Part shown: positions 7,483-15,842 of the stretch, piece by piece
Position numbering within the stretch: position 1 is the stretch's first letter
How the letters are laid out: each line of letters begins with the position of its first letter
Source: Hyphomicrobiales bacterium
GTDB lineage: Bacteria; Pseudomonadota; Alphaproteobacteria; Rhizobiales; Aestuariivirgaceae
DNA length: 17,834 nt
Assembly: GCA_027031305.1 (NCBI GenBank)
Contig: JALVRJ010000089.1
Span: 1 to 17,834, forward strand
Direction: 5' to 3'
The notes under the pieces: generated by a model
Databases searched by the model: none
Seen by the model: only the letters and a program-made list of their open reading frames with translations
What the model was told of the DNA's origin: nothing
Made by a program: the position numbers and the translations under genes

Positions 7483-7856
7483 CTTGTAACTCCTTGAATC
7501 CTGGCGTTGTCTTTGGTCTCAGGTGATCTTTCAACCGGCCATGCCGGCGAAAAGCCCCGGCGAGCGGATCGTCAACCGACCCAACCGCCTTCGCGTTCGA
7601 TCACGATGTGGGGAAAGAAGTCTCGTCAGAAGATCGTCTTTCGCGGTATTGCCACCGCGGCGGTGCCTCGTCCCTCGCGTGCCGCCTCTCATCCGGCGTG
7701 CGACCAAGGGCCCGCACCGCTGGCCACGTCGTTGTCGTGAGCCCAAGGTGAGCCGGCGGGAGCCATAAGTCAAGCAAATACTGTCCATGCGCCGCTTTTT
7801 TTGGCAAAAGGGGCTGAGCGGCCGCATTTCAGGCCCTTCAGAAGGGGAGACGAGGC
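7483..7856. other. Divergent intergenic region between csp and aas
   Basis: These 374 bp must hold the csp promoter and leader (minus) and the aas promoter (plus). On the minus strand, GTTGACGATC near 7572-7581 contains a TTGACG that could be a -35, but no good -10 follows at normal spacing. Near aas, an AT-richer stretch around 7765-7805 includes a run of seven or more T residues. Short open frames here lack ribosome-binding sites and family features. I see no RNA gene or mobile element. Confidence 0.4.
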
Positions 7857-10800
7857 ATGTCCAGCAATGTCGGCGGGCGCTTTCACCTGTTCCGCACACG
7901 CCGTTTCGCGCCGCTGTTCATCGCGCAGGCGCTCGGCGCCTTCAATGACAACGTGTTCAGGAACGCCGCCGTCATTCTCGTCACCTATGGGCTTGCGCGG
8001 CAGGGCTGGGATGCCAGGTTGCTGGTGGGGCTGGCCGGCGCGGTGTTCATCCTGCCGTTCTTCCTGTTCTCGGGCCTGGCCGGCGAGCTGGCGGATGCGC
8101 GCGACAAGGCGCGGCTGGCGCGCACGATCAAACTGGCGGAAATCGGCATCGCCGTGTTGGCGGGCCTGAGCCTGTGGCTGGCCTGGCCGCCGCTGATGCT
8201 GGCGGTGCTGTTCCTGGCCGGGACGCAGTCCACTTTCTTCGGCCCCATCAAGTATGCCATCCTGCCGCAACACCTGGCGGACAACGAGCTGATCGAGGCC
8301 AACGCCTGGATCGAGACTTCCACCTTCATCGCCATTCTGCTCGGCACCCTGTTCGGCGGGCTGACCATTCTGCGCGCGCACGGGGTGGCGCTGGTGTCGC
8401 TGACGATGGTCGGCGCGGCCACACTCGGTTACCTGGCGGCGCGGCGCATCCCGCCGGCGCCGCCGCCCCGACCGGACGGAGAGGTGCGTTTCAACCTGCT
8501 GGCCAGCACCTGGCGCATTCTCGGGGAACTGGCCCGCCATCCACGCCTGTTCGGCGCCGCCATCGCCATTTCCTGGTTCTGGGCGCTGGGACTGGTGGTG
8601 CTGGGGCTCACGCCCCTGTTGGCGAAAGACCTACTGGGTGCCAACGAAACGGTGGCCAACCTTTTCATCGCCCTGTTCACCGTCGGTATCGCGCTCGGCG
8701 CCTGGGCCGCCGCGCGCCTGCTGCATGGTGACATCAGCCCGCGCCTGACACCCATCGCCGCCCTGTTCATGACCCTCGCGCTGGCCGACTTCTGGCACGC
8801 CGTTTCCGCCCTTCCGGCACCGGCCACGCCGTCAGCGCTCGGGGGGCTTGGCGCCTTTCTCGCCACCTGGCAGGGCTGGCGGCTGTTCCTGGACGTATCG
8901 CTGCTCGCCTTTTTCGGCGGCATTTTCGTGGTCCCGCTCTATGCCTGGTTGCAACACGAGGCGCCGGAAGAGGAGCGCGCCCGCATCATCGCTGCCAACA
9001 ACGTGCTCAACGCGCTGCTCATGGCCATCGCCTCCGCCGCCATGGGCTGGGCGCTGAAACAGGGCGCCACGCTCTCGCATGTCCTGCTGACGCTGACCGC
9101 CTTGCAGGCGCTGGTCACGCTCTATCTCGTCTGGCGGATGCCGGCGGCCTTCCTGCGCAGCATCGGCACCATCCTCTTCCGTCTGCTCTACCGGGTGGAG
9201 GTGACGGGGCTGGAACACCTGCGCGCGGCGGGCGAACGCGCCGTCATCGTCTCCAACCATGTCTCGTGGCTCGACGGCCCGTTGCTGGCCACCTTTCTGC
9301 CGCGCGAGACGGCCTATGCCGTGCATACGGCGGAGGTGGAGCGCCCCATCGTGCGCCTGCTGGCGAAAATCTTCCACCTGCTGCCCATCGATCCGGTCAA
9401 CCCCATGGCCATCCGCACCCTCATTCACGCCGTGGAGGAGAACCGCAAGGTGGTCATCTTCCCCGAGGGGCGCATCTCCACCACCGGCGGGCTGATGAAG
9501 ATCTACGAAGGCCCGGGGCTGATCGCGCACAAGGCGGACGCGCCCATCGTGCCCGTCTTCATCCGCGGCGCGGAGCGGGCGCGCTTCTTCTCGCGCCAAC
9601 CGCACCGCCAGCGGCTGCGGCTGTTTCCGAAAATCACCGTCACTATCCAGCCGCCGGTGAAGATGGCGGCGCCGGAAAATGCCTCTCCCGCCCGCCTGCG
9701 CAAGCATCTTGCCGACAGGCTCTACGACGTCATGGCGGCCGCCGCCTTCCGCGGCCAGCCGTGGCGGCGGCACCTGATGGAGGCCATCATCGACGTCAAG
9801 CGCGACCACGGCGGCAAGCGCCGGGTGTTGGAGGACATCCAGCGCAATCCATTGTCGATGAAGCGATTGTTGGCCGGTTGCTACATCCTCGGCGGCAAGC
9901 TGGCGGCCATGACGCCGGGCGAGAAGACCATCGGCGTATTGCTGCCCACCTCCGCCGCCTGCCTCGTCACCCTGCTGGGGCTGCTGGCGCGTGGACGCAC
10001 CCCGGCAATGCTGAACTTCTCCACCGGCGCGGTGAACATGGCCGCGGCCTGCAAGGCGGCGCGGGTGAAGACCATCGTCACGGCGCGCCGCTTCGTCGAA
10101 CAGGGCGGGCTGGAAGAGACGCTGGAAGTGCTTTCCCGGCAGGCCCGCATCATCTATCTGGAGGATGTGCGCGAGAGCATCGGTACGGTGGACAAGCTCC
10201 GGGGGCTGGCGCTGACCGCGCTCAACCGCACGGGTCTGAAGCTGGCCGGTGCCGACATGGATCCCAACGATGCCGCGGTCATCCTCTTCACCTCCGGCTC
10301 CGAAGGGGTTCCGAAGGGCGTGGTGCTGAGCCACGCCAACGTGCTGGCCAATGCCTATCAGGTGCTGTCCATCATCGACCTCAACGCCGCCGATATGGTG
10401 TTCAACGCGCTGCCCATGTTCCACGCGCTGGGGCTGTCGGCGGGCGTTTTCCTGCCGCTGGTGGCCGGTGCCCGGCTGTTCCTCTATCCCTCGCCGTTGC
10501 ACTATAAGGTCATCCCCGAGCTGGTCTACGATACCGACGCCACCGTCTTTTTCGGTACCGACACGTTCCTCAACGGCTATGCCCGCAACGCCCATCCCTA
10601 TGATTTCTACAACGTGCGCTACGTGGTGGCCGGCGCGGAGCGGGTGAAGGAGAGCACGCGCCAGGAATGGATGGAGAAGTTCGGTCTGCGCATCTACGAG
10701 GGTTATGGCGCCACCGAGACCGCGCCGGTGCTCAGCGTCAACACCCCCATGCACTTCCGCTCCGGCACCGTCGGCCGCCTGCTGCCAGACATCGAATGGC

Positions 10801-11300
10801 GCATCGACCCGGTGGAGGGCATCGCCGAGGGTGGCCGGCTGGTGGTGAAGGGGCCGAACGTGATGAAGGGATATCTGCGCGCCGACACCCCGGGCGTCAT
10901 CGAGGCCCCGGCCGATGGCTGGTACGACACCGGCGACATCGTCGAGATCGACGAGGACGGCTTCGTCATCATCAAGGGCCGGGCGAAACGCTTCGCCAAG
11001 ATCGGAGGCGAGATGGTGTCGCTCACCGCGGTGGAAAACGCCATCGCCCGCGCCTGGCCGGATGCGGCCCATGCCGTGGTTTCCGTGCCCGACAGAAAGA
11101 AGGGCGAGCAGCTGGTGCTCATCACCACCGAAGAGGGCCTGGACCGGCGCAAGCTGGCAAAGGCGCTGAAGGAGCAGGGCGCGCCGGAACTGTGGCTGCC
11201 GCGCAATGTCATGCACGTGGACGAGCTGCCCGTGCTGGGCTCCGGCAAGACCGACTACGTGACCCTGCAACAGATGGCGCGGGAAATGATGGCCGTGTGA
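7857..11300 (+). CDS. aas: LplT - acyltransferase - acyl-ACP synthetase fusion (Aas)
   Basis: A 1147-residue membrane protein for lysophospholipid salvage. Residues 1-430 form a major-facilitator transporter like LplT, beginning FAPLFIAQALGAFNDNVFRNA and holding about a dozen hydrophobic segments; it would flip lysophospholipid inward. Residues 440-640 are a PlsC-type acyltransferase with HVSWLD (His468, Asp473) and FPEGR (535-539). Residues 660-1147 are an AMP-binding acyl-ACP synthetase: LFTSGSEGVPKG (810-821), YGATET (950-955), YDTGD (1023-1027) and the catalytic-lysine motif GSGKTD (Lys1131). The inferred job is to import 2-acyl-lysophosphatidylethanolamine and re-acylate it with acyl-ACP made in place. 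E. coli encodes LplT and Aas separately; fused forms are known in other proteobacteria. The ATG follows GGGGAG and GAGG. It is monocistronic in appearance: rplU has its own promoter. Confidence 0.93.
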   Translation: MSSNVGGRFHLFRTRRFAPLFIAQALGAFNDNVFRNAAVILVTYGLARQGWDARLLVGLAGAVFILPFFLFSGLAGELADARDKARLARTIKLAEIGIAVLAGLSLWLAWPPLMLAVLFLAGTQSTFFGPIKYAILPQHLADNELIEANAWIETSTFIAILLGTLFGGLTILRAHGVALVSLTMVGAATLGYLAARRIPPAPPPRPDGEVRFNLLASTWRILGELARHPRLFGAAIAISWFWALGLVVLGLTPLLAKDLLGANETVANLFIALFTVGIALGAWAAARLLHGDISPRLTPIAALFMTLALADFWHAVSALPAPATPSALGGLGAFLATWQGWRLFLDVSLLAFFGGIFVVPLYAWLQHEAPEEERARIIAANNVLNALLMAIASAAMGWALKQGATLSHVLLTLTALQALVTLYLVWRMPAAFLRSIGTILFRLLYRVEVTGLEHLRAAGERAVIVSNHVSWLDGPLLATFLPRETAYAVHTAEVERPIVRLLAKIFHLLPIDPVNPMAIRTLIHAVEENRKVVIFPEGRISTTGGLMKIYEGPGLIAHKADAPIVPVFIRGAERARFFSRQPHRQRLRLFPKITVTIQPPVKMAAPENASPARLRKHLADRLYDVMAAAAFRGQPWRRHLMEAIIDVKRDHGGKRRVLEDIQRNPLSMKRLLAGCYILGGKLAAMTPGEKTIGVLLPTSAACLVTLLGLLARGRTPAMLNFSTGAVNMAAACKAARVKTIVTARRFVEQGGLEETLEVLSRQARIIYLEDVRESIGTVDKLRGLALTALNRTGLKLAGADMDPNDAAVILFTSGSEGVPKGVVLSHANVLANAYQVLSIIDLNAADMVFNALPMFHALGLSAGVFLPLVAGARLFLYPSPLHYKVIPELVYDTDATVFFGTDTFLNGYARNAHPYDFYNVRYVVAGAERVKESTRQEWMEKFGLRIYEGYGATETAPVLSVNTPMHFRSGTVGRLLPDIEWRIDPVEGIAEGGRLVVKGPNVMKGYLRADTPGVIEAPADGWYDTGDIVEIDEDGFVIIKGRAKRFAKIGGEMVSLTAVENAIARAWPDAAHAVVSVPDRKKGEQLVLITTEEGLDRRKLAKALKEQGAPELWLPRNVMHVDELPVLGSGKTDYVTLQQMAREMMAV

Positions 11301-11376
11301 GCGCTCCTTTCGTCCACCCATGCACCCATGCACGTACGCAGCGTCGCCTTGCCCGCGCTCCCGGCCTCGCCGCCGC

Positions 11377-11406
11377 TTGACAAGCGTGCGTCTTTGGCGG
11401 CATATC
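11377..11406 (+). promoter_or_regulatory. rplU-rpmA promoter
   Basis: A consensus -35 TTGACA (11377-11382) within CTTGACAAG is followed after 18 bp by CATATC (11401-11406), a plausible -10. Transcription would start near 11413, giving a leader of about 160 nt before rplU. It is the best sigma-70-type promoter in the window and lies just upstream of a ribosomal-protein operon. Confidence 0.6.
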
Positions 11407-11427
11407 GGGCGCCATGAATGGCGAACG

Positions 11428-11455
11428 GGGCGGGCCGCCTGTTGGAGGCCCGCCC
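11428..11455 (+). promoter_or_regulatory. Stem-loop in the rplU leader
   Basis: A perfect 9-bp inverted repeat, GGGCGGGCC (11428-11436) and GGCCCGCCC (11447-11455), with a 10-nt loop. It begins about 15 nt after the predicted transcription start. No T-run follows (CTCTCCCGTTG), so it is not a standard terminator. It could be a leader element for control of L21/L27 synthesis or transcript stability, or a Rho-assisted end for aas. The structure is seen; the role is inferred. Confidence 0.5.
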
Positions 11456-11572
11456 TCTCCCGTTGCCCAAGGCCAGAAGAACAACCATGAAAGCCCGCCC
11501 CACGCGCACCCGCGCGAAACGCTCAGGCGGCGCCGCACGGCACGGGAACAGACAGAAAAAGGAGAATGAAAT

Positions 11573-12250
11573 ATGTATGCCATCGTCAAGACCGGCGGCA
11601 AGCAGTATCGTGTCGCCCCCGATGACGTGCTGCGCGTGGAGAAGATCGACGGCGCGCCCGGCGACGTGGTGACGCTGGACCAGGTGCTCATGGTCGCCAC
11701 CGACCAGGGACTGGAAGTGGGCACGCCGCTGGTCGAGGGCGCCGCCGTGTCCTGCGAGCTGGTGGAGCAGACGCGCGGCAGGAAGATCATCATTTTCAAG
11801 AAGAAGCGCCGCAAGCATTTCCGCCGCAAGCGTGGCCACCGCCAGCACTATACCGTGCTGAAGGTCCTCGAGATTCTTACCGGTGGCGCGAAGCCTTCCG
11901 TGAAGCCGGCCGCCAAGGCCAAGGCCGACACCAAGCCCGCGGAGAAGAAGGCCGAAAGGCCGGCGTCGGATGACAAGGCCACCGCGAAGTCCAATGAGGC
12001 CGATGATCTCTCGCTGCTCTCCGGCGTCGGCCCGGTGCTGGAAAAGAAGTTGCGCGAGGCGGGCATCACCACGTTCCGCCAGATCGCCGAGTTGACGCCC
12101 GAGCAGGCGAAGGAGCTGGACGAGAAACTCGGCCTGCGCGGTCGCATCGAGCGCGAGGAATGGATCGAGCAGGCGAAGGAGCTGATGGCCGGCAAGGCCC
12201 CGCGCGCCAAGGTGGATCAGAAGAAGGCGGCGCAGAAGGACAAGAAGTGA
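11573..12250 (+). CDS. rplU: 50S ribosomal protein L21 with C-terminal helix-hairpin-helix extension
   Basis: L21 binds 23S rRNA in the large subunit. Residues 1-103 are the standard protein: MYAIVKTGGKQYRV, the basic loop IIIFKKKRRKHFRRKRGHRQ, and HYTVLKVLEI. The usual bacterial protein ends there. Here a Lys/Ala/Pro-rich linker (104-143) leads to residues 144-208, a helix-hairpin-helix-like domain (DLSLLSGVGPVLEKKLREAG, ITTFRQIAELTPEQAKELDE, GRIEREEWIEQAKELMAG), and then a basic tail. This extension is widespread in alphaproteobacterial L21, and related domains occur in other proteins; its function on the ribosome is not known to me. The start at 11573 has AAGGAGA eight bases upstream. It is the first gene of the rplU-rpmA operon. 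Confidence 0.96.
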   Translation: MYAIVKTGGKQYRVAPDDVLRVEKIDGAPGDVVTLDQVLMVATDQGLEVGTPLVEGAAVSCELVEQTRGRKIIIFKKKRRKHFRRKRGHRQHYTVLKVLEILTGGAKPSVKPAAKAKADTKPAEKKAERPASDDKATAKSNEADDLSLLSGVGPVLEKKLREAGITTFRQIAELTPEQAKELDEKLGLRGRIEREEWIEQAKELMAGKAPRAKVDQKKAAQKDKK

Positions 12251-12338
12251 TCCCTTTCCGTCGGATGGGCTTGCACGCGCGGCGCGTCGTGCCTATTCAA
12301 CGGACAAGGGTAGCGAAAGATTTTGAAGGAGAAGACCG

Positions 12339-12596
12339 ATGGCACACAAGAAGGCTGGTGGCTCTTCGCGCAACGGCCGCGATTCCGAAAGCAAGCGCCT
12401 TGGCGTGAAGAAGTTCGGTGGCGAGCGGGTGATCCCCGGCAACATCATCATCCGCCAGCGCGGCACCCGCTGGCACCCCGGCAACAATGTCGGCATGGGC
12501 AAGGACCACACCATCTTCGCCCTGGTGGAAGGCACCGTGAAGTTCCACAAGGGCCGCGGTGGCCGCAGCTTCGTTTCCGTCGACCCGGCGGAATAG
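12339..12596 (+). CDS. rpmA: 50S ribosomal protein L27
   Basis: An 85-residue protein whose N-terminal tail reaches toward the peptidyl-transferase centre. The sequence is canonical: [20 protein letters not shown], then [40 protein letters not shown] and [19 protein letters not shown]. It starts with Ala-His-Lys-Lys after Met and has no N-terminal extension of the Firmicutes kind, so no protease trimming is expected. AAGGAG stands nine bases before the ATG. The 88-bp gap after rplU has a small hairpin (12273-12292, GCACG/CGTGC with inner CGC/GCG) without a T-run. An intrinsic terminator ends the operon; obgE, often next in other genomes, is absent. Confidence 0.97.
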   Translation: MAHKKAGGSSRNGRDSESKRLGVKKFGGERVIPGNIIIRQRGTRWHPGNNVGMGKDHTIFALVEGTVKFHKGRGGRSFVSVDPAE

Positions 12597-12628
12597 ACCA
12601 CGCCGACAGCTTCAGACGAGAATGACGA

Positions 12629-12664
12629 GGGCGCCGATGGTCAAGGGATCGTCGGCGCCCTTTT
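12629..12664 (+). terminator. Intrinsic terminator of rplU-rpmA
   Basis: Stem GGGCGCCGA (12629-12637) pairs with TCGGCGCCC (12652-12660). The interior can pair further (GGTC with GATC, one wobble). Four T residues follow at 12661-12664. It lies 32 bp after the rpmA stop and before the convergent ubiG. The minus strand lacks a T-run after the stem. Confidence 0.85.
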
Positions 12665-12823
12665 CCCATGTTGGCGAGAAGCGATTGTTGTCCGGCGGAG
12701 CCGTTTCCGCGCATCCGGCATGTCCACGCTCGCCTTCGAGCATGATGGATAGCGTGGCCCCGCCGGGGGAATGGCGGATCTCGTGACGGGAACGATGGCG
12801 CCATGGGCACCTTCCGCCCGGCG

Positions 12824-13594
12824 TCAGCCCTTCGCCGCGTCCGCTCCCTTCCGCGCCAGCAGCATGTAGTTCACGTCCATGTCCTCGGGCGCCTTCAACC
12901 ATTTTCCGGTGAAGGGGTTGTAGGCCACGCCGGTGCGGTCGATCACCTCCATGCCGGCCCGGCCAAGCCATTCCTCGAGCTCCTCGGGCCTGATGAACTT
13001 CTCCCACTGGTGGGTGCCGCGCGGCAGCCAGCCGAGCACATATTCGGCGCCGACGATGGCCATGAGGAACGACTTTAGCGTGCGGTTGAGCGTGGCGCAG
13101 AACATCAGCCCCTCCTCGCGCACCATGCCGGCGCAGGTCTGCACGAAGCTGGCCGGATCGTTGACGTGTTCCAGCACCTCCATGTTCAGCACCACGTCGA
13201 AGGTTTCGCCCGCGGCCGCCAGCGCCTCGGCGGTGCCCACGCGGTAGTCCACCTCAACGCCCTGCTCGCGCGCGTGCACCAACGCCGTCTTGATGTTCTT
13301 CTCGGAGGGGTCGATGCCGGTCACCCGCGCCCCCATCCTCGCCAGCGGCTCGCTCAGCAACCCGCCGCCACAGCCGATGTCCAGCAGGCGCACGCCCTCG
13401 AGCGGCCGTTCCGCCCGTGGGTCGAGGCCGAAGGCCGCGCACACGTGGTCGCGGATGTAATCCAGCCGCACCGGGTTGAAGGCGTGCAACACGGCGAACT
13501 TGCCGTCCTCCTTCCACCATTCCTCGGCGATGGCCGAAAAGCGCGCCACTTCCGTGTCGTTCACCGAGGGCGCCTGGGGTGCGTGCGTGCTCAT
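12824..13594 (-). CDS. ubiG: Ubiquinone O-methyltransferase (UbiG)
   Basis: A 256-residue SAM-dependent enzyme that performs both O-methylations of ubiquinone synthesis, at the inner face of the membrane. The N-terminal signature [33 protein letters not shown] is specific for UbiG. SAM motif I is [20 protein letters not shown] (70-89), with GIDPSEKNI after it. [15 protein letters not shown] and the C-terminal [12 protein letters not shown] also match. The start at 13594 gives the usual N-terminus; the frame is open 37 codons further up, but that part has no family features. The ribosome-binding site is weak (GCGGGG). It diverges from the heparinase-like gene across 228 bp containing a CtrA-like box, and converges with rpmA. 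Confidence 0.95.
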   Translation of the reverse strand: MSTHAPQAPSVNDTEVARFSAIAEEWWKEDGKFAVLHAFNPVRLDYIRDHVCAAFGLDPRAERPLEGVRLLDIGCGGGLLSEPLARMGARVTGIDPSEKNIKTALVHAREQGVEVDYRVGTAEALAAAGETFDVVLNMEVLEHVNDPASFVQTCAGMVREEGLMFCATLNRTLKSFLMAIVGAEYVLGWLPRGTHQWEKFIRPEELEEWLGRAGMEVIDRTGVAYNPFTGKWLKAPEDMDVNYMLLARKGADAAKG

Positions 13595-13720
13595 GTCGAA
13601 ACCCCGCTTGTCGTTGCCAGTGCATTGATTGTCGGCTTCAGGGCCAGAAAACTCCCGGCGCGCCAAAAAGGCAAGAGGGGCGTGGCCATCCTTCGCGTCG
13701 GGCATGGAGATGGGCGGCGT

Positions 13721-13736
13721 TTAGCCATTTGTTAAC
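13721..13736. promoter_or_regulatory. CtrA-like box between ubiG and the heparinase-like gene
   Basis: TTAGCCATTTGTTAAC matches TTAA-N7-TTAAC at all but one core position. It lies 87 bp before the annotated plus-strand start and 126 bp before the ubiG start. A GANTC site (GAATC, 13764-13768), the target of the CcrM methylase often paired with CtrA control, is 27 bp further on. The reverse complement matches the box at 4654-4669 at 13 of 16 positions. Confidence 0.4.
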
Positions 13737-13822
13737 CACGCCGGGCGTTCAATGGACTTTAACGAATCGCGCCCGCCGGCCAGGGCGCGTGTGCGCCAGG
13801 CCTGAAACGTCCCTGATCCCGC

Positions 13823-15622
13823 ATGGTCACGACATTGCGACATGGCAGTTCTTCCATGACCGCTCCGCGCTGGACCGCCCTGCTGCGGCAGGCGGGCGGC
13901 CGGGCGCTGGCGGGCATTCCCCGCCCCCTGCGCAAGTTGTCCCGGCCCACCCGTGTTCGCGAGCCTCTCCTGGCCATGCCGTGGCCAGCCCGCGAGGTGC
14001 GGGCGCGCGGCGAGGAGTTCTATCATGGCCTGTGGCGTTTGGCGGGACGCGAGGTCCATGCCGAGGGGCGGGTGGTCTTCGACCTGGTGGAGGCGCCCGA
14101 AAGTTGGCAACGAGCGTTGCATGGGTTTGACTGGATCTTCATCCTGCTGGCTGCGGAGCGTAAGCTGTGGACCATGATGGCGCGCACGCTGGTGGCGGAT
14201 TGGTTCGATCGCGCCCGCGCCGGCAGCCTGCCGAAGGCGGCCCTGCACCCGGCCACCGCCGCCCGCCGGATGGTGAATCTCGCCGCCGCCGCGCCCACCT
14301 TGCTGGCGACGGGCGAGACGGCCTTCGCCCGCCGTTTCATGGGTGGGCTCAACATGCTCGCCCGCCAGCTGCTGCGCGAATCCACCGCCGGGCTGAGCGC
14401 GGCCGATCGGCTGGAGGTGCTCATGGCCCGCCTGTGGGCCGCCCTCGCTCTTCACTGGCCGCAGCGCCAAAGCCTGTTGCAGCAGCTGGTGGAAGACCTG
14501 CCGCGCCAGTTCCTGGCCGATGGCGGGCACGTGTCGCGTTCGCCGGAGCTGCTGCTGGATATCCTTGCCACCCTGTTGCCGCTGCGCACGGCCCTGGACG
14601 CGGCCGGAATGGAAATTCCCGCCGCGCTCGCCCACGCGTTGGAAAAGGCCCTGCCCATGTTGCGCATGTTCCGCCACGCCGACAATGGCCTGGTCCTGTT
14701 CCAGGGCGGCCGTGGCCGACGGGCCAAGCTGCTCGAGCAGGTGCTGGCGCAAGACGCCGTGGCCGGCGCCCCGCTCGACCACGCGCCGCAGTCCGGCTAT
14801 GCGCGGCTGGCGCGGGGCGCCTCGGTGCTCGTCGCCGATGTCGGCGCGCCGCCCGCGCCCCAGCATTTTTCCCGTGGCGCCCTGTCGGCCCTGGCGTTCG
14901 AATTCTCCAGCGGCGGCGCGCGCATCTTCACCAGTTGTGGCGCCCCCGTTGCACCACACCGGGAACTGGACACGGCGGCGCGCACGACCGCCGCGCATTG
15001 CGCGCCAGTGCTCAACGACGAGGACGCCGGCGTGCTGATGGACACCATGGTCAGCCGTCTGCTGGCCGAGGCGCCGCTGGCCGCCGGCCCGGCGGTTTCA
15101 TCGCGGGTGGGCGAGACGGCCGAGGGCGTGTTCCTGCACGCCGCGCACGAGGCATGGCGCGGGCGTCATGGCCTCGTCGTCGCACGGCGCCTGTTCCTTT
15201 CCGCCGATGGCCACGACCTGCGCGGCGAGGACATCTTCGAGCCCGCTGAAGACGCCCGGACGGCAGGGGACGGCGTGCCCTTCACCATCCGCTTCCACCT
15301 GCATCCGGCGGCCAGGCCCAGCCTTTCGCGCGATGGCCGCTCGGTGCTCATCGTCCTGCCGGACCGAAGCGCCTGGACCTTCGGCGCCGCCGGCACCCGC
15401 CTGGCGCTGGAGGAAAGCCTGTTCATGAGTGGCGAACCCGGCGTTCGCCGCACCATGCAGATCGTGCTGCGCGGCACCTGTCCGGTGGAAGGGCGTCGCG
15501 TGCGCTGGCGCCTGCGCCGCACCGACACGCGGCGCGGCAAGCCCCGCGCCCGCGGCGGCAAGCGTGCCGGGACCGGCACCAATCCCACCTTGCCCCTTCA
15601 GGCACCTTCCGGTGGACGGTAA
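13823..15622 (+). CDS. Heparinase II/III family protein
   Basis: A protein of 599 residues (588 if it starts at the ATG at 13856; neither start has a good ribosome-binding site). It fits the heparinase II/III-like family of alphaproteobacteria. An N-terminal helical (alpha/alpha toroid) half covers about residues 30-330, including FDWIFILLAAERKLWTMMAR, DGGHVSRSPELLLDILATLL and MFRHADNGLVLFQGGRG (281-297; the family's HGDG-FNG region). A C-terminal beta-rich half follows, with SGYARLARGASVLVADVGAP, ALAFEFSSGGARIFTSCGAP and FTIRFHLHP. No signal peptide is visible, although characterised polysaccharide lyases of this fold are often exported, so its substrate and location are unclear. In many alphaproteobacteria the homologue sits between rsmB and purH; neither is here. 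The last 30 residues are very basic. Confidence 0.8.
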   Translation: MVTTLRHGSSSMTAPRWTALLRQAGGRALAGIPRPLRKLSRPTRVREPLLAMPWPAREVRARGEEFYHGLWRLAGREVHAEGRVVFDLVEAPESWQRALHGFDWIFILLAAERKLWTMMARTLVADWFDRARAGSLPKAALHPATAARRMVNLAAAAPTLLATGETAFARRFMGGLNMLARQLLRESTAGLSAADRLEVLMARLWAALALHWPQRQSLLQQLVEDLPRQFLADGGHVSRSPELLLDILATLLPLRTALDAAGMEIPAALAHALEKALPMLRMFRHADNGLVLFQGGRGRRAKLLEQVLAQDAVAGAPLDHAPQSGYARLARGASVLVADVGAPPAPQHFSRGALSALAFEFSSGGARIFTSCGAPVAPHRELDTAARTTAAHCAPVLNDEDAGVLMDTMVSRLLAEAPLAAGPAVSSRVGETAEGVFLHAAHEAWRGRHGLVVARRLFLSADGHDLRGEDIFEPAEDARTAGDGVPFTIRFHLHPAARPSLSRDGRSVLIVLPDRSAWTFGAAGTRLALEESLFMSGEPGVRRTMQIVLRGTCPVEGRRVRWRLRRTDTRRGKPRARGGKRAGTGTNPTLPLQAPSGGR

Positions 15623-15642
15623 GACCTCTTTGTGTCCACCGG
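15609..15642 (+). repeat. Inverted repeat across the 3' end of the heparinase-like gene
   Basis: CCGGTGGAC (15609-15617) pairs with GTCCACCGG (15634-15642) over a 16-nt loop that contains the TAA stop (15620-15622). No T-run follows, so it is not a canonical terminator. It may stabilise the transcript's 3' end. Confidence 0.45.
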
Positions 15643-15749
15643 TGCACGGCTGATACCAATCAGCGCAAAGACTGACCGGCAAAACCGCCCCGCGCCCCCG
15701 CCCAAGCCTCAAATTGTGAAAGGGGCTGTCCCAGATAACGGGTTTGCTG

Positions 15750-15832
15750 TTTCACAACTCATTGAATGTCAAGCACGGCCCTGCGGGCCGCCGCGAAGCG
15801 GTTTCATGCTTGACATTCAATGAGTTGTGAAA
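15750..15832. repeat. T-shaped palindrome: 26-bp perfect inverted repeat with two apical hairpins
   Basis: Arms 15750-15775 and 15807-15832 are perfectly complementary over 26 bp. The 31-nt centre folds into two small hairpins: CGGCCC-tgc-GGGCCG (15776-15790) and CCGC-gaa-GCGG (15791-15801). A single strand would fold as a long stem with a T-shaped top. It lies inside the MITE-like element. Each arm's outer end carries TTGTGAAA, also found in the terminal repeats. Confidence 0.85.
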
Positions 15833-15842
15833 AGAATGACAA

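Noticed and set aside
11315..11330. Tandem CACCCATG CACCCATG after aas
   Set aside because: Only two 8-bp copies, with no symmetry or promoter context; probably chance.
8832..11333. An 833-codon open frame on the minus strand, antisense to aas
   Set aside because: It is a shadow of GC-rich codon use in the opposite gene: low-complexity His/Gln/Arg/Gly translation, no family motif, no ribosome-binding site.
11487..11672. An Arg/Lys-rich frame in the rplU leader overlapping the rplU start
   Set aside because: It has only a weak ribosome-binding site, runs out of frame into rplU, and its composition follows from GC-rich DNA. A regulatory leader peptide is possible but unsupported.
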